Shown piece after piece: positions 47,769 through 57,543 of a stretch of DNA of 64,000 nt. The stretch is from Rhizobiaceae bacterium. GTDB taxonomy: Bacteria > Pseudomonadota > Alphaproteobacteria > Rhizobiales > Rhizobiaceae. The DNA lies in assembly GCA_028281105.1 (NCBI GenBank), contig JANQKQ010000048.1:1-64000 (forward strand). The letters are read 5' to 3'. Numbering within the stretch: the stretch's first letter is position 1; each line of letters begins with the position of its first letter. The notes beneath the pieces were generated by a model. That model was not told the DNA's origin, did not search any database, and worked only from the letters and a program-made list of their open reading frames with translations. The position numbers and the translations under genes were made by a program.

Positions 47769-49877
47769 ATGCGGCCAGCCATTCTCAACCCCCTGTTCGT
47801 TGCGGTCTCCAGCCTCGACGGCGTGGGGCCGAAGATTGAAAAACTGCTGACGCGGCTGCTGACCGGCCGCGAAGACGGCCCGCCCGCCCGGGTTGGCGAT
47901 CTGATGCTGCACCTGCCGCATTCGATCATCGACCGGCGGCATCAGCCGGGCATCGCCAATGCGGTCGAAGGCGCGGTGGTCACGCTGAAGGTTCGCGTAG
48001 AGCGCCACCAACCGCCGCCACCGGGACGCTCCAACGTGCCCTACCGCGTCCATGTTCACGACGAGACCGGCGAGCTGGCCCTGGTGTTCTTTCACGCGCG
48101 CGCCGAATGGCTGGAGAAGATGCTGCCGGAAGGCGAGACCCGCTATGTGAGCGGCCGGATCGACTGGTTCGGCGGCCGGCCGAACATGGTGCACCCCGAT
48201 CACATGGTCAGCGAAACGGAGTTCGCGGACCTGCCATTGGTGGAGCCGGTCTATCCAGTCACCGGCGGGCTGTCGCAGAAGATCGCCGCGCGCTCGATCC
48301 GCGCAGCGCTGGAGCGGTTGCCCGATCTGCCCGAATGGGGCGAACCGCGCCTGTTGGAGCGCGAGGGCTGGTCGAGCTTCAACGACGCGCTTTCGCGCGT
48401 CCATCATCCGCGCGACGGGCTCGACATCGAACCCGCTTCGCCCGCGCGCCGGCGACTCGCCTATGATGAACTGCTGGCCGGGCAGTTGGCGCTGGGCCTG
48501 GTGCGCCAGTCGATGAAGAAGCGCGGCGGGCGGGCGCGAACGGCCAAGGGCACACTAGAGGCGGCGATCCGCGCCGCCCTGCCCTTTTCGCTTACCGAAT
48601 CACAGGAGCAGGTGCTGGGTGAAATCCGCGCCGACTTGGCCAAGCCCGAGCGTATGCTGCGCCTGTTGCAGGGCGACGTGGGCGCCGGCAAGACCATCGT
48701 CGCCCTGCTGGCGATGGCCGCCGTCGTCGAGGACGGCAGCCAGGCGGCGATCATGGCGCCGACCGAGATATTGGCCCGCCAGCATTTCCAGGCGATCGCC
48801 GGCCTGTGCGACAAAGCCGGCATCACGGCCGAACTGGTTACCGGCGGACCGAAAACCAAGGCGCGCCAGGAGATCGACCAGCGGCTGGCCGACGGCAGCA
48901 TCCAGATCGCCGTGGGCACGCACGCGCTGTTTCAGGAGTCGGTCGCCTTCGCCGATCTCGGCCTAGCGGTAATCGACGAGCAGCACCGTTTCGGCGTGCA
49001 CCAGCGCCTGGCGATCTCGGCCAAGGGGACCGCCACCGACATTGTGGTGATGACGGCGACGCCGATCCCGCGCACGCTGGTGATGACTTTTTTCGGCGAC
49101 ATGGACGTCTCGCAGCTAACCGGAAAGCCGGCCGGACGCAGGCCCGTCACCACCACCGCGATGGCCATGGACCGGATGGACGAGTTGGTCGCGAGGATCG
49201 GTCGGGCGATCGAGCGGGGCGAGAAGCTGTTCTGGATCTGCCCGCTGGTCGAAGACAGCGAGGAGCTTCCGGTCACCTCGGTGGAAGAGCGCACGGCGAG
49301 CCTTTCCCAGACGTTCGGCGACGCGGTCGGCATGGTGCACGGGCGGATGAAGACGGCGGAGAAGGACGCCGCGATGGATGCGTTTCGCGGCGGCGCGGTA
49401 AAAATCCTGGTCGCCACTACCGTGGTCGAAGTCGGCGTGGACGTTCCCGACGCCACCATCATGGTGATCGAGCACGCCGAGCGGTTCGGCCTGGCGCAAC
49501 TGCACCAGCTACGCGGCCGGGTGGGCAGGAGCGACCGGCCGTCGTCCTGCGTTCTTCTATACAAGGCGCCGCTGGGCGAGATCGCGCGCGCGCGCATCAA
49601 CATCATGCGCGAAACCGACGACGGGCTAAAGATCGCCGAAGAGGACCTGCGCCTGCGCGGCGAAGGCGAAGTGCTGGGCACCCGCCAGTCGGGCGCGCCC
49701 GGCTTCACGCTGGCCTCGATCGTAGATCACGGCGACGTGCTGGCGATGGCCCGCGACGACGCCCGGCTTCTGCTGGAAACCGATCCGCAACTGGCGGGAC
49801 CGCGCGGCGAGGCATTGCGCGTGTTGCTGTATCTGTTCGGGCGCGATCAGGCGGTGCGGCTGATCCGATCGGGATAA
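47769..49877 (+). CDS. recG: ATP-dependent DNA helicase RecG
   Basis: A 702-residue RecG with an N-terminal wedge/OB domain (VPYRVHVHDETGELALVFF), Walker A GDVGAGKT (302-309), DEQH box near 406 (VIDEQHRFGVHQR), TATPIPRTLVMTFFGD and the LRGRVGRSD motif near the end. It reverses stalled forks and branch-migrates junctions. The ATG at 47769 has GAGAGGG eight nt upstream; an in-frame start at 47715 overlaps the sdhE promoter region and is less likely. Confidence 0.96.
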   Translation: MRPAILNPLFVAVSSLDGVGPKIEKLLTRLLTGREDGPPARVGDLMLHLPHSIIDRRHQPGIANAVEGAVVTLKVRVERHQPPPPGRSNVPYRVHVHDETGELALVFFHARAEWLEKMLPEGETRYVSGRIDWFGGRPNMVHPDHMVSETEFADLPLVEPVYPVTGGLSQKIAARSIRAALERLPDLPEWGEPRLLEREGWSSFNDALSRVHHPRDGLDIEPASPARRRLAYDELLAGQLALGLVRQSMKKRGGRARTAKGTLEAAIRAALPFSLTESQEQVLGEIRADLAKPERMLRLLQGDVGAGKTIVALLAMAAVVEDGSQAAIMAPTEILARQHFQAIAGLCDKAGITAELVTGGPKTKARQEIDQRLADGSIQIAVGTHALFQESVAFADLGLAVIDEQHRFGVHQRLAISAKGTATDIVVMTATPIPRTLVMTFFGDMDVSQLTGKPAGRRPVTTTAMAMDRMDELVARIGRAIERGEKLFWICPLVEDSEELPVTSVEERTASLSQTFGDAVGMVHGRMKTAEKDAAMDAFRGGAVKILVATTVVEVGVDVPDATIMVIEHAERFGLAQLHQLRGRVGRSDRPSSCVLLYKAPLGEIARARINIMRETDDGLKIAEEDLRLRGEGEVLGTRQSGAPGFTLASIVDHGDVLAMARDDARLLLETDPQLAGPRGEALRVLLYLFGRDQAVRLIRSG

Positions 49878-49965
49878 GTCGCGCAAAGCAGGCGGCCTCA
49901 GACCGCGTGATCACAAATGCGTAGGCGACCTCGCGGCGCGTCCTGCCCGGTGTTACGTTTGCTCC

Positions 49966-50415
49966 ATGTCCACGAGAAACCTGGGCGCGGCGATCTGTCT
50001 GTTGGCGGCGCTGACAACCGGCGCCGCAATTGCCCACTCCGGCGCAATGGGCGTAGTCAAAGAGCGCATGGACGCGATGTCGGACATTGCCGACCAGATG
50101 AAGTTGATCGCCGCCATGCTGAGCGGCCAGACCGAGTTTGACGCGGCCGATGCCGAAGCAGCCGCACGGGCGATCGCCGGTCACGCCGGCGGCATGGAGC
50201 AGTTGTTTCCCGAAGGTTCCAATGCGACGCCAAGCGAGGCCAAAGACGAAATCTGGACCGGCTGGGATCGCTTCACCGCTATCGCGGCCCAACTTGAGGC
50301 TGATGCGTCAGCGATGGCGGCGGCGGGCGAAAACATGTCTCAAATTCGTAGCTTGTTCGGCGCCATCAGCCAGAGCTGCAAAACGTGCCACCAGGAGTTT
50401 CGCTCGGCCAGGTAG
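49966..50415 (+). CDS. Cytochrome c'
   Basis: A 149-residue periplasmic protein with a signal peptide cleaved near AIA-HSG (residue 23), a four-helix-bundle pattern and a C-terminal heme c site CKTCH (138-142). MGVVKERMDAMSDIADQMKL near the N-terminus is typical of the cytochrome c' family, which binds NO and CO. No clear ribosome binding site is seen. It lies 88 nt after recG; convergent with the DUF502 gene. Confidence 0.88.
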   Translation: MSTRNLGAAICLLAALTTGAAIAHSGAMGVVKERMDAMSDIADQMKLIAAMLSGQTEFDAADAEAAARAIAGHAGGMEQLFPEGSNATPSEAKDEIWTGWDRFTAIAAQLEADASAMAAAGENMSQIRSLFGAISQSCKTCHQEFRSAR

Positions 50416-50430
50416 GTCCCGACCTGCTTG

Positions 50431-51213
50431 CTACGTCCCGGTCCTGCTTTTTTCCGGGCTTTTGCCCTTCTCCGGCATATCGACGGCGGGCACGCTGCGG
50501 CCGTCGCCCTTGTCGTCATTTTCCCGTTTGATCGAGCGCAGGACCGACAACAGCTTGTCCGGCTCCTTGGGGCTGTCGGGGGCCACCAGGCCGGCGGAGA
50601 TCACCAGCTTGGCCGCCTGTTCCACATTCATGTCCAGGATGGTGATGTCTTCCTTGGGCACGAACAGCAGAAAGCCGGACGTTGGGTTCGGCGTTGTCGG
50701 CAGGAAGACCGAGACCGTTTCCTTGTCCCTGGCCTTGAGCCGGTCGTCCACCTCGCCGCGCGTGTCGGTGGCGATGAACACGATCGCCCACATGCCCTTG
50801 CGCGGATATTCCAGCAGGCCGACCTTCTGGAACGAACTGGACGTGTCCGAAAGCACCGTCTGGAAAATCTGCTTGAGCCCTGAGTAGATGTTGCGAACCA
50901 ACGGCATGCGGCCGAGCATCACCTCGCCGTAATTGATGATGGAGCGGCCGATGAAGTTCGCGGTCAGGAAGCCGATGATCGTGATGGAAATGAAGGCGAC
51001 CAGCAGGCCGAAGCCGGGCAGCGAGAACGGCAGATAATTGTCGGGATTGTAGACGTCGGGGATGTAGGGTTTGACCCAGCCGTCGACCCAGCCGATGATC
51101 GACCACACCAGATAGGCGGTGATCGCCAGCGGCGCGCAGATGATCAGCCCGGTCAGGAAATAGTTGCGCAGGCGGGTTAGCGCGCCAATGCGTCTGATCG
51201 GTCTGCCATCCAT
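50431..51213 (-). CDS. DUF502 family membrane protein
   Basis: A 260-residue protein with two transmembrane segments (about 18-42 and 66-88) and the DUF502 core GLKQIFQTVLSDTSSSFQKV, VPTTPNPTSGF-like PTTPNPTSGFLLFVPKED. The C-terminal 40 residues are charged and probably disordered. Found between recG and glmS in many relatives. No biochemical function is established. Confidence 0.88.
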   Translation of the reverse strand: MDGRPIRRIGALTRLRNYFLTGLIICAPLAITAYLVWSIIGWVDGWVKPYIPDVYNPDNYLPFSLPGFGLLVAFISITIIGFLTANFIGRSIINYGEVMLGRMPLVRNIYSGLKQIFQTVLSDTSSSFQKVGLLEYPRKGMWAIVFIATDTRGEVDDRLKARDKETVSVFLPTTPNPTSGFLLFVPKEDITILDMNVEQAAKLVISAGLVAPDSPKEPDKLLSVLRSIKRENDDKGDGRSVPAVDMPEKGKSPEKSRTGT

Positions 51214-51355
51214 CGAGTCGGCCCTTGGGTTCGCCGGACGGGCGGAGGTCCGACGAAGACTATATAGGTGGGCGCGCGGCCCATTTGCAAAGGAAAATCA
51301 GGCGTAACTTACAACAGTTCGCGCGGCTGCCCGTTCAAATTGACGGGAACGCGAG

Positions 51356-53182
51356 CTATTCCACCGTCACCGATTTCGCCAGATTGCGCGGCTGGTCGAC
51401 GTCGGTGCCCATTACCACAGCCGTGTAGTAGGCTAGTAGTTGCACCGGCAGGGCATAGACCAGCGGGGTCAGGATCGCCGGCATATCGGGCAGCACCAGG
51501 GTGTGCTCGGCGTTGATCGAGGCCGCCGCCGCACCGGCCTCGTCGGTGATCAGGATGATGCGGCCGCCGCGGGCGGCGACCTCCTGCATGTTGGAGACGG
51601 TCTTGTCGAAAATCAGGTCGTGCGGCGCGATCACGACGACCGGCATGGTCTCGTCGATCAGCGCGATCGGTCCGTGCTTGAGCTCGCCGGCCGCGTAACC
51701 CTCGGCGTGAATGTAGGAGATCTCCTTCAGCTTCAGCGCACCTTCCATGGCGAGTGGATAGGCGGTGTCGCGGCCCAGATAGAGCACATGACGGACCTTG
51801 GCCAGATCATGCGCCACCGCCTCGATCTCGCTTTCCAGCTTCAGCGCCCGGTTGGCGAAGCGCGGCGCCTCGGTCAGTTCGCGCACCAGCCGCTCCTCGT
51901 CGTCGCGCGAGAGCGTGCCGCGGGCACGACCCGCCGCCACGGCCAGAGCGGCAAGCACGGCAAGCTGGCAGGTGAACGCCTTGGTGGACGCAACGCCGAT
52001 CTCCGGACCGGCGAGCGTCGGCAGCACGACGGAAGCTTCGCGGGCTATGGTCGAATCGCGAACGTTGACCAGCGCGCCGATATGCTGGCCGGCCTCCTTG
52101 CAATAGCGTAGCGAGGCGAGCGTGTCGGCGGTCTCGCCCGACTGGGAGATGAACAGCGACAGGCCGTCCTTTGCCAACGGCACTTGCCGGTAGCGAAACT
52201 CAGAAGCGACATCGATGTCGACGCCGATGCCGGCCAGGCGCTCGAACCAGTATTTGCCCACCAAGCCGGCCAGATAGGCGGTACCGCAGGCGGAAATGGT
52301 GATGCGGTCCAGCTTGGCGAAGTCGAACGGCAGGTCGGCCGGCGGGCGGGCGCGGCACTGGCCGAAATCCAGATAATGCGACAGGGTGTGGGAGATCACC
52401 TCCGGCTGTTCGTGGATCTCCTTGTGCATGAAGTGGCGGTGGTTGCCCTTGTCGACCAGGAAACTGGTGGCGACCGACCGCTGTACGGCGCGCTCGACCG
52501 GATTACCCGCCTCATCGAAAATCTCCACGCCGGCGGATGTGATTACCGCCCAGTCGCCGTCTTCGAGATAGGCGATCAGGTCGGTGAACGGGGCGAGTGC
52601 GATGGCGTCCGAGCCCAAGAACATCTCGCCGTCGCCATAGCCCACCGCCAGCGGCGGCCCGCTGCGCGCGGCGATCATCAGGTCTTCTTCGCCGTTGAAC
52701 AGGATGCCGAGCGCGAACGCGCCCTCCAGCCGCGACAGGCTGGCGGCCACCGCCTGCCGGGGCGAAAGCCCGCGGTCCATCTCGCGGGTGAGAAGATGGG
52801 CCACCGTCTCGGTATCGGTTTCGGTGACGAAGGCGTAGCCGTCGGCGCTCAACTCGTCGCGCAGTTCGCGAAAATTCTCGATGATGCCGTTGTGGACCAC
52901 GGCGAGCCGGTCGGTGGCATGCGGATGGGCGTTGGTCTCGTTGGGCACGCCATGAGTGGCCCAGCGAGTGTGGCCGACGCCGATATGGCCCGACAGAGGC
53001 TCGCTTTCCAGCCGGTTCTCCAGATTGACCAGCTTGCCCTGCGCGCGCCGCCGCGCCAGCTTGCCGTCCTCCAGCGTGGCGATGCCGGCCGAATCATAGC
53101 CGCGATATTCCAGCCGCTTGAGCGCGTCCACCAGCAGGTGCGCCACCGGTTGCTTGCCGACAATCCCCACAATTCCGCACAT
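51356..53182 (-). CDS. glmS: Glutamine--fructose-6-phosphate aminotransferase
   Basis: A 608-residue GlmS. Cys2 is the N-terminal nucleophile (MCGIVGIVG), followed by RLEYRGYDSAG, GHTRWATHG and the glutaminase domain. Two SIS domains (ISQSGETADTLASLR, LGRDTAYPLAMEGALKLKE) form the isomerase half, ending in LAKSVTVE. It makes glucosamine-6-phosphate for peptidoglycan and LPS. The start at 53182 is fixed by the need for Cys2; the longer frame is rejected. glmU lies just upstream on the same strand. Confidence 0.97.
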   Translation of the reverse strand: MCGIVGIVGKQPVAHLLVDALKRLEYRGYDSAGIATLEDGKLARRRAQGKLVNLENRLESEPLSGHIGVGHTRWATHGVPNETNAHPHATDRLAVVHNGIIENFRELRDELSADGYAFVTETDTETVAHLLTREMDRGLSPRQAVAASLSRLEGAFALGILFNGEEDLMIAARSGPPLAVGYGDGEMFLGSDAIALAPFTDLIAYLEDGDWAVITSAGVEIFDEAGNPVERAVQRSVATSFLVDKGNHRHFMHKEIHEQPEVISHTLSHYLDFGQCRARPPADLPFDFAKLDRITISACGTAYLAGLVGKYWFERLAGIGVDIDVASEFRYRQVPLAKDGLSLFISQSGETADTLASLRYCKEAGQHIGALVNVRDSTIAREASVVLPTLAGPEIGVASTKAFTCQLAVLAALAVAAGRARGTLSRDDEERLVRELTEAPRFANRALKLESEIEAVAHDLAKVRHVLYLGRDTAYPLAMEGALKLKEISYIHAEGYAAGELKHGPIALIDETMPVVVIAPHDLIFDKTVSNMQEVAARGGRIILITDEAGAAAASINAEHTLVLPDMPAILTPLVYALPVQLLAYYTAVVMGTDVDQPRNLAKSVTVE

Positions 53183-53371
53183 GATCGAAAGCACCCTCGC
53201 GCCGCACGGCCTTCGATGGCCGCTGTGTCCGGCCCCGCTGTAGCGCAAGCGGGCGGCCGACAAAACTCAAATCCCGTTTCAATGCCTTACGGCACCTTAC
53301 CAGCGCCCGGTTACCATCGGCCTGTCGGGCGTGGTTAACAAGAAATGATCGACGCAGGCGTCGCCGGCCTT

Positions 53372-54715
53372 TTACGATTTGGTTTTGGAAGCCCGCTCGC
53401 GCATTTTCGCCACGCGGCCATCTTTGTTGACCTGGCGGCCACGGCCGATGGCCAACGTACCGGCGGGAACGTCTTCAGTGATGACACTGCCGGAGGCGAC
53501 ATAAGCCCCCCGTCCGATCTCAACCGGCGCCACCAAGGACGAATTGGAGCCAATGAAGGCAGCTGCACCGACACTCGTTCTATGTTTAGCGAATCCGTCA
53601 TAGTTGCAGGTGATGGTGCCCGCTCCGACGTTCACAGCCTCGCCGATCTCGGCATCACCAATGTAAGCCAGGTGATTGACCTTGGCGCCCGCACCGATGG
53701 TGGCGTTCTTGATCTCGACGAAATTACCGGCTTTCGAACCTGATGCCAGAATGGCCCCGGGTCGAAGCCTAGCGAACGGGCCGATCGCACAATCATCTCC
53801 AATCCATGCACCTTCGACATGGGAAAACGCCTTGACGGTAGCTCGTGAGCCGATGTGCACAGACGGCCCAAATACTACATGCGGCTCGATAACGGTGTCT
53901 CGGCCGATCTGCGTATCGTGCGCCAGGAATACCGTCTCCGGCGCCACCATGCTGACGCCGGCATCCATCAGCTCGCCGCGCCGACGCGCCTGCCAGATCG
54001 CCTCTGCCTGGGCCAGTTGCGCGCGGGTGTTGATGCCGAGGATTTCCGTTTCCTCCGCCTTGTGCGCCACCACCTTGAGCTTCCGCGACTGCGCGATCTC
54101 GACGATGTCGGTCAGATAGTACTCGCCCTTGGCGTTGTCGTTGGAAAGCGCGTCCAGCAACGTCAGGGCATGGGCGCCGGAAAGTGCCATGATGCCGCCG
54201 TTGCACAACGTGATCGCGCGTTCGGCCGCGCTGGCGTCGCGGTGTTCGCGGATCGCCTGCAGGGCTCCGTCGGTGACGATCAACCGGCCATAGCCGTCGG
54301 GCCGGTCGGTCTCGAAGCCCAACACCGCCACATCGGCGCCCGCGGCGAGCTGCTCGCGCATGCGCACCAGGGTCGCCGGGCGCAGCAGCGGGGTGTCGGC
54401 GAACAGCACCAGCACGTCGTCGTAGCCGCGCTCGATTGCCCCGCGCGCGGCCAGCACCGCGTGGCCCGTGCCCAGCCGCTCGGCCTGCTCGAACAGGTCG
54501 ACCTTGTCGCCGCGATCGGCCAGATGCTCGCCGATCTCCTTGCCGCCCTTACCCACCACCACGGCGCACGCTTCGCCGCCGGCAGCGATGGCGGCGGCGG
54601 CCACATGCGCCACCATCGGCAGGCCGGCGACCGGGTGCAGCGCCTTGGGCTTATCCGAGACCATGCGGGTGCCATCGCCGGCGGCGAGGACCACGGTCAG
54701 ACAGGTTCGGGCCAT
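53372..54715 (-). CDS. glmU: Bifunctional GlcNAc-1-P uridyltransferase / GlcN-1-P acetyltransferase
   Basis: A 447-residue GlmU. The N-terminal pyrophosphorylase domain has [20 protein letters not shown] and [11 protein letters not shown] left-handed beta helix carries [10 protein letters not shown] and [13 protein letters not shown] (acetyltransferase site). It makes UDP-GlcNAc. The ATG at 54715 fits homologues. The distal half of the gene (about 53372-53950) has clearly lower GC and different codon use than the proximal half. Confidence 0.96.
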   Translation of the reverse strand: MARTCLTVVLAAGDGTRMVSDKPKALHPVAGLPMVAHVAAAAIAAGGEACAVVVGKGGKEIGEHLADRGDKVDLFEQAERLGTGHAVLAARGAIERGYDDVLVLFADTPLLRPATLVRMREQLAAGADVAVLGFETDRPDGYGRLIVTDGALQAIREHRDASAAERAITLCNGGIMALSGAHALTLLDALSNDNAKGEYYLTDIVEIAQSRKLKVVAHKAEETEILGINTRAQLAQAEAIWQARRRGELMDAGVSMVAPETVFLAHDTQIGRDTVIEPHVVFGPSVHIGSRATVKAFSHVEGAWIGDDCAIGPFARLRPGAILASGSKAGNFVEIKNATIGAGAKVNHLAYIGDAEIGEAVNVGAGTITCNYDGFAKHRTSVGAAAFIGSNSSLVAPVEIGRGAYVASGSVITEDVPAGTLAIGRGRQVNKDGRVAKMRERASKTKS

Positions 54716-54833
54716 GGGAAGGGTTTTCTCCAATGCGATGAACTCGTGCGCGCGCTGGTGCGCCAAGATTCCGGCAAACCAATGTCAGATTCGAGCCCGT
54801 TGCGAAACCTGGGCCTGCTGCCGCGCGCCGCGA

Positions 54834-55568
54834 TCAGCCCAGATTGCCCAGCGCGGGAAACATCTCCAGCAGCCAGAACGAGAAGGTCTGCATGCCGCCG
54901 GTGATGAACAGGATGCCGGTGCCGACCAGCAGGCCGCCCATGATCTGCTCGACGCGGTGCAGATGGCGGCGGAAACCGGAAAGCCAGTTCATGAACGGGC
55001 CGACGAAGAACGCCGCCAGCAGGAACGGTATACCCAGCCCCGCCGAATAGACCGCCAGCAGAGCCGCGCCGGCGCCGACCGTGTCGGAAGTGCCGGCAAG
55101 CGCCAGAATGACGCCCAGCACCGGGCCGATACAGGGCGTCCAGCCGAAGGCGAACGCCAGGCCCATGACATAGGAGCCGGCCAGCCCGACGCCGCTCGTT
55201 TGTACCCGCGCTTCGCGATAGAGCAATCCGATGCGCAGAATGCCCAGGAAATGCAGGCCCATGGCGATGATCACCAGCCCGGCGATGATCGACAGAGTGT
55301 CCAGATGGGCGCGCACCAGTTGCCCGATGGTCGACGCGCCCGCGCCCAGGGCGACGAACACGGTGGTGAAACCGAGCACGAAGGCCACCGCGCCGGCCAT
55401 GACCCTGGCCCGCATGGCGCCAAGCTGGCCGTCCCGCGCGGTCAGCTGGTCGAGCGACATGCCGGCCATGTAGCACAGGTAGGGCGGCACCAGCGGCAGC
55501 ACGCACGGGGTCAGAAAGGAAATCATGCCGGCCAACAACGCCGAAAGATAGGTGATTTCCGAGATCAA
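54834..55568 (-). CDS. ccdA: Cytochrome c biogenesis protein CcdA
   Basis: A 244-residue six-span membrane protein of the DsbD/CcdA family. The redox cysteines are Cys22 in FLTPCVLPLVPPYLCYM and Cys146 in FGWTPCIGPVLG, both flanked by Pro as usual. It transfers reducing equivalents from cytoplasmic thioredoxin to the periplasm for cytochrome c maturation. Upstream of glmU on the same strand with a 118-nt gap. Confidence 0.93.
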   Translation of the reverse strand: MISEITYLSALLAGMISFLTPCVLPLVPPYLCYMAGMSLDQLTARDGQLGAMRARVMAGAVAFVLGFTTVFVALGAGASTIGQLVRAHLDTLSIIAGLVIIAMGLHFLGILRIGLLYREARVQTSGVGLAGSYVMGLAFAFGWTPCIGPVLGVILALAGTSDTVGAGAALLAVYSAGLGIPFLLAAFFVGPFMNWLSGFRRHLHRVEQIMGGLLVGTGILFITGGMQTFSFWLLEMFPALGNLG

Positions 55569-55675
55569 GAGCTCTCCTTTAACCGCTTCGGGCCGGCTAG
55601 GCGTGAGCGCTTGAGCGAACCCGCGCCAAGCGTTCCATGCATCAAGCTCTACGCCAAAGCGCCTTCACGCGACAG

Positions 55676-55909
55676 TCACCAATTCGCGAAAAGCCCGGCC
55701 GCATCTTCGCTGCGCCCATCGCGCCAGCCGCAGCCCTCATCGCACGGTTCAACCGATCGACCGTTGGCGGCCGGGAGCTGGAATATCCCTATTGACCACG
55801 CCGGGCCCGGCTCGTAAGTATCGCGCCACTCGTCGGGTCGGGCAATGCCGCCTGCCGGCAGGTCGAGTGTGCATACAAGCCCACTCGCGCCAACCCGCCC
55901 CCGACGCAC
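55676..55909 (-). CDS. Possible small protein of unknown function
   Basis: A 77-codon frame in the 400-bp gap before the tRNA. The product has a plausible composition in its second half (WSIGIFQLPAANGRSVEPCD, GCGWRDGRSEDAAGLFANW) with a CxxxC pair, but no known domain and no strong ribosome binding site. Overlapping frames exist on the other strand. Included with low confidence. Confidence 0.25.
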   Translation of the reverse strand: MRRGRVGASGLVCTLDLPAGGIARPDEWRDTYEPGPAWSIGIFQLPAANGRSVEPCDEGCGWRDGRSEDAAGLFANW

Positions 55910-55967
55910 CTGCGCACAGCGCCCGGCAGCACACCCGCCGAAGGCGTCTTGCGGAAGGTGTTATGAG

Positions 55968-56043
55968 GAGCCCTTAGCTCAGTTGGTAGAGCAACTGACT
56001 TTTAATCAGTAGGTCCAGGGTTCGAATCCCTGAGGGCTCACCA
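55968..56043 (+). tRNA. tRNA-Lys (TTT anticodon)
   Basis: A 76-nt cloverleaf: acceptor GAGCCCT pairs with AGGGCTC, the D arm is GCTCAGTTGGTAGAGC, the anticodon stem ACTGA/TCAGT holds TTT at 56001-56003, the T arm contains GGTTCGAATCC, and CCA (56041-56043) is encoded. Confidence 0.97.
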
Positions 56044-56044
56044 C

Positions 56045-56064
56045 AGACACTTTGCGAAGTGTCT
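56045..56064 (+). terminator. Hairpin following tRNA-Lys
   Basis: AGACACTT and AAGTGTCT form a perfect 8-bp stem with a TGCG tetraloop starting 2 nt after the tRNA. The T run is short (TTGTG), so it may be a weak terminator or a processing structure. Confidence 0.5.
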
Positions 56065-56450
56065 TGTGAATTCGCCGCGGTGGCAGGTTTCGCAGCGGCA
56101 GGCGTTTCGAAGAAGCGCCGGGAGCCTGACGGGCCCGGGTTTTCTCTTCCACGCTTGGATCACACAAGCGAGCGCTCACGCCAGCGAAATGGCGGCGCCG
56201 GCCTGTCATCGGCCCTCCCGCTTCGCGCGGTGCGCGATAGCCCCGTGACCGCAATGCTCCACTCGAAAATCGTTCCCACCCATGCCGATTTTGAACCAAG
56301 ATCAGGCTTTCTCGTCACTGCGCGAGGAAAACGCAGAAGACGCCGGCCTCGAAATACCGGCGCGGGCGCAAAGCCCGGGTCATTATCGAGACTGACCGGC
56401 TTGTTCGCGCGCCGGCCGCGTGAACCGGCGTCTTGGAGCCAGGTGCGATC
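56065..56450. other. Intergenic region without identified genes
   Basis: Open frames here overlap on both strands, with no ribosome binding site or recognisable product. No integrase or direct repeat of the tRNA 3' end was seen, so the tRNA does not appear to be an occupied attachment site. Confidence 0.4.
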
Positions 56451-56577
56451 AAAAAAACCGCCCGAAACCTGATCGGTTCCGGGCGGCGGTCGCGCCTCCC
56501 TGCGCGTTCGTCCCACGACGAGTAGTTACCAGTGCGACTGGTGGGCGCGCCGAGCAGGCGCGCAAAAACAACGGGCG
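56451..56577 (-). ncRNA. Candidate structured small RNA with own terminator
   Basis: On the minus strand there is a strong rho-independent terminator: the 12-base arms 56475-56486 and 56458-56469 pair, followed by seven T (56451-56457). No minus-strand gene lies upstream of it. Four hairpins precede it in order: 56545-56563 (7 bp), 56528-56542 (6 bp, loop CGC), 56508-56521 (5 bp) and 56491-56506 (5 bp, loop AGGGAG). TTGACG (56613-56608) could be a -35 element giving a start near 56577, although the -10 is weak. A transcript of about 125 nt is predicted. I do not recognise its family. Confidence 0.55.
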
Positions 56578-56796
56578 CTACCTCTCACGCCCGCGCGCCG
56601 ATTGCAACGTCAACCCATTGTTAACCCTAACGCCCGGCGGGCGGCAGCCGCAGCGCAGCGCGCTGGCACGCTTCGTGCGTGGTTACGGGCACGCGCGAAC
56701 GATGTGGGCAAACTGTCCCAGATCGGCACGCAAAACCGAAAATCGCGCGAATAACGGGACCAGAGGACCCGGCGGGTCCGGGACAGAGGGGCGATT

Positions 56797-57417
56797 ATGC
56801 GACACGAACATTCGAAGCGGCTTTATGCCTATTGGAACCGACTGCGGGGCGAACGATCCGCGCCGGAACGAACGGAAATCGAGCCCAGCGACATCCGTCA
56901 GCTGCTTGCCGACACTTTCATTCTGGAAGTCGACCAGCGGCACAAGGCCATCTCGTTCCGCCTGGCGGGAACGCGACTATGCGCAGCCTATGGGCGCGAG
57001 CTGAAGGGCTACGGCTTTCTGGGCCTGTGGCAGGAAGAATGCACGCTGGAGGTGCTGCGGGCGATCACCCGGGTTCACCGCGATCATCAGCCCTGCATGA
57101 TCAGCTATCTGGCGCGAACCGGGCAGAACCGTTTCACCGAATGGGAGTGCGTTCTGCTGCCGCTGTTGCCTGCCGAGGCCGGCGAAGAGCGCATTCTGGG
57201 CATCGCCACCACCCAGCCGGTGCCCTTGTGGCTGGGCACCGAACCTCTGGTCGACCAGCGCCTGCAGTCGGTGCGCACGATCGCCGGCCCGCCGGAAAAC
57301 GGCGCCTGGCCATGGCTCGCCAAGTTCGGCGGCCAGCGCGACGGCAATCGGCGCACCGAGAGCAAACCGGTGCGCACCGTGGCCCACCTGACCGTGCACG
57401 AGGGCGGCAAGGCGTAG
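56797..57417 (+). CDS. PAS_5 domain protein
   Basis: A 206-residue cytoplasmic protein. The central part (LLADTFILEVDQRHKAISFR ... LAGTRLCAAYGRELKGYGFL) matches the PAS_5 family, common in alphaproteobacteria as single-domain proteins. The C-terminal 60 residues are charged and of unclear structure. No output domain is attached, so it may sense a ligand and act through a partner. It is followed by a PilZ gene on the same strand after 126 nt. Confidence 0.8.
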   Translation: MRHEHSKRLYAYWNRLRGERSAPERTEIEPSDIRQLLADTFILEVDQRHKAISFRLAGTRLCAAYGRELKGYGFLGLWQEECTLEVLRAITRVHRDHQPCMISYLARTGQNRFTEWECVLLPLLPAEAGEERILGIATTQPVPLWLGTEPLVDQRLQSVRTIAGPPENGAWPWLAKFGGQRDGNRRTESKPVRTVAHLTVHEGGKA

Positions 57418-57543
57418 GCCCCTCAACGCCGCGGAGTAACGCCGGCGGCGGGCGCGCCCGCGCGCCGGTTACCCCGCGTTAACCATTAAGCGGTTAGTCT
57501 CGGTTCACCCGTCCCAATTCCAAAACGCACGGTGTTGCGGTTC

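Noticed and set aside
55968..56450. tRNA-Lys as an integration site of a genomic island
   Set aside because: No integrase, no repeat of the tRNA 3' end and no foreign genes follow within the window.
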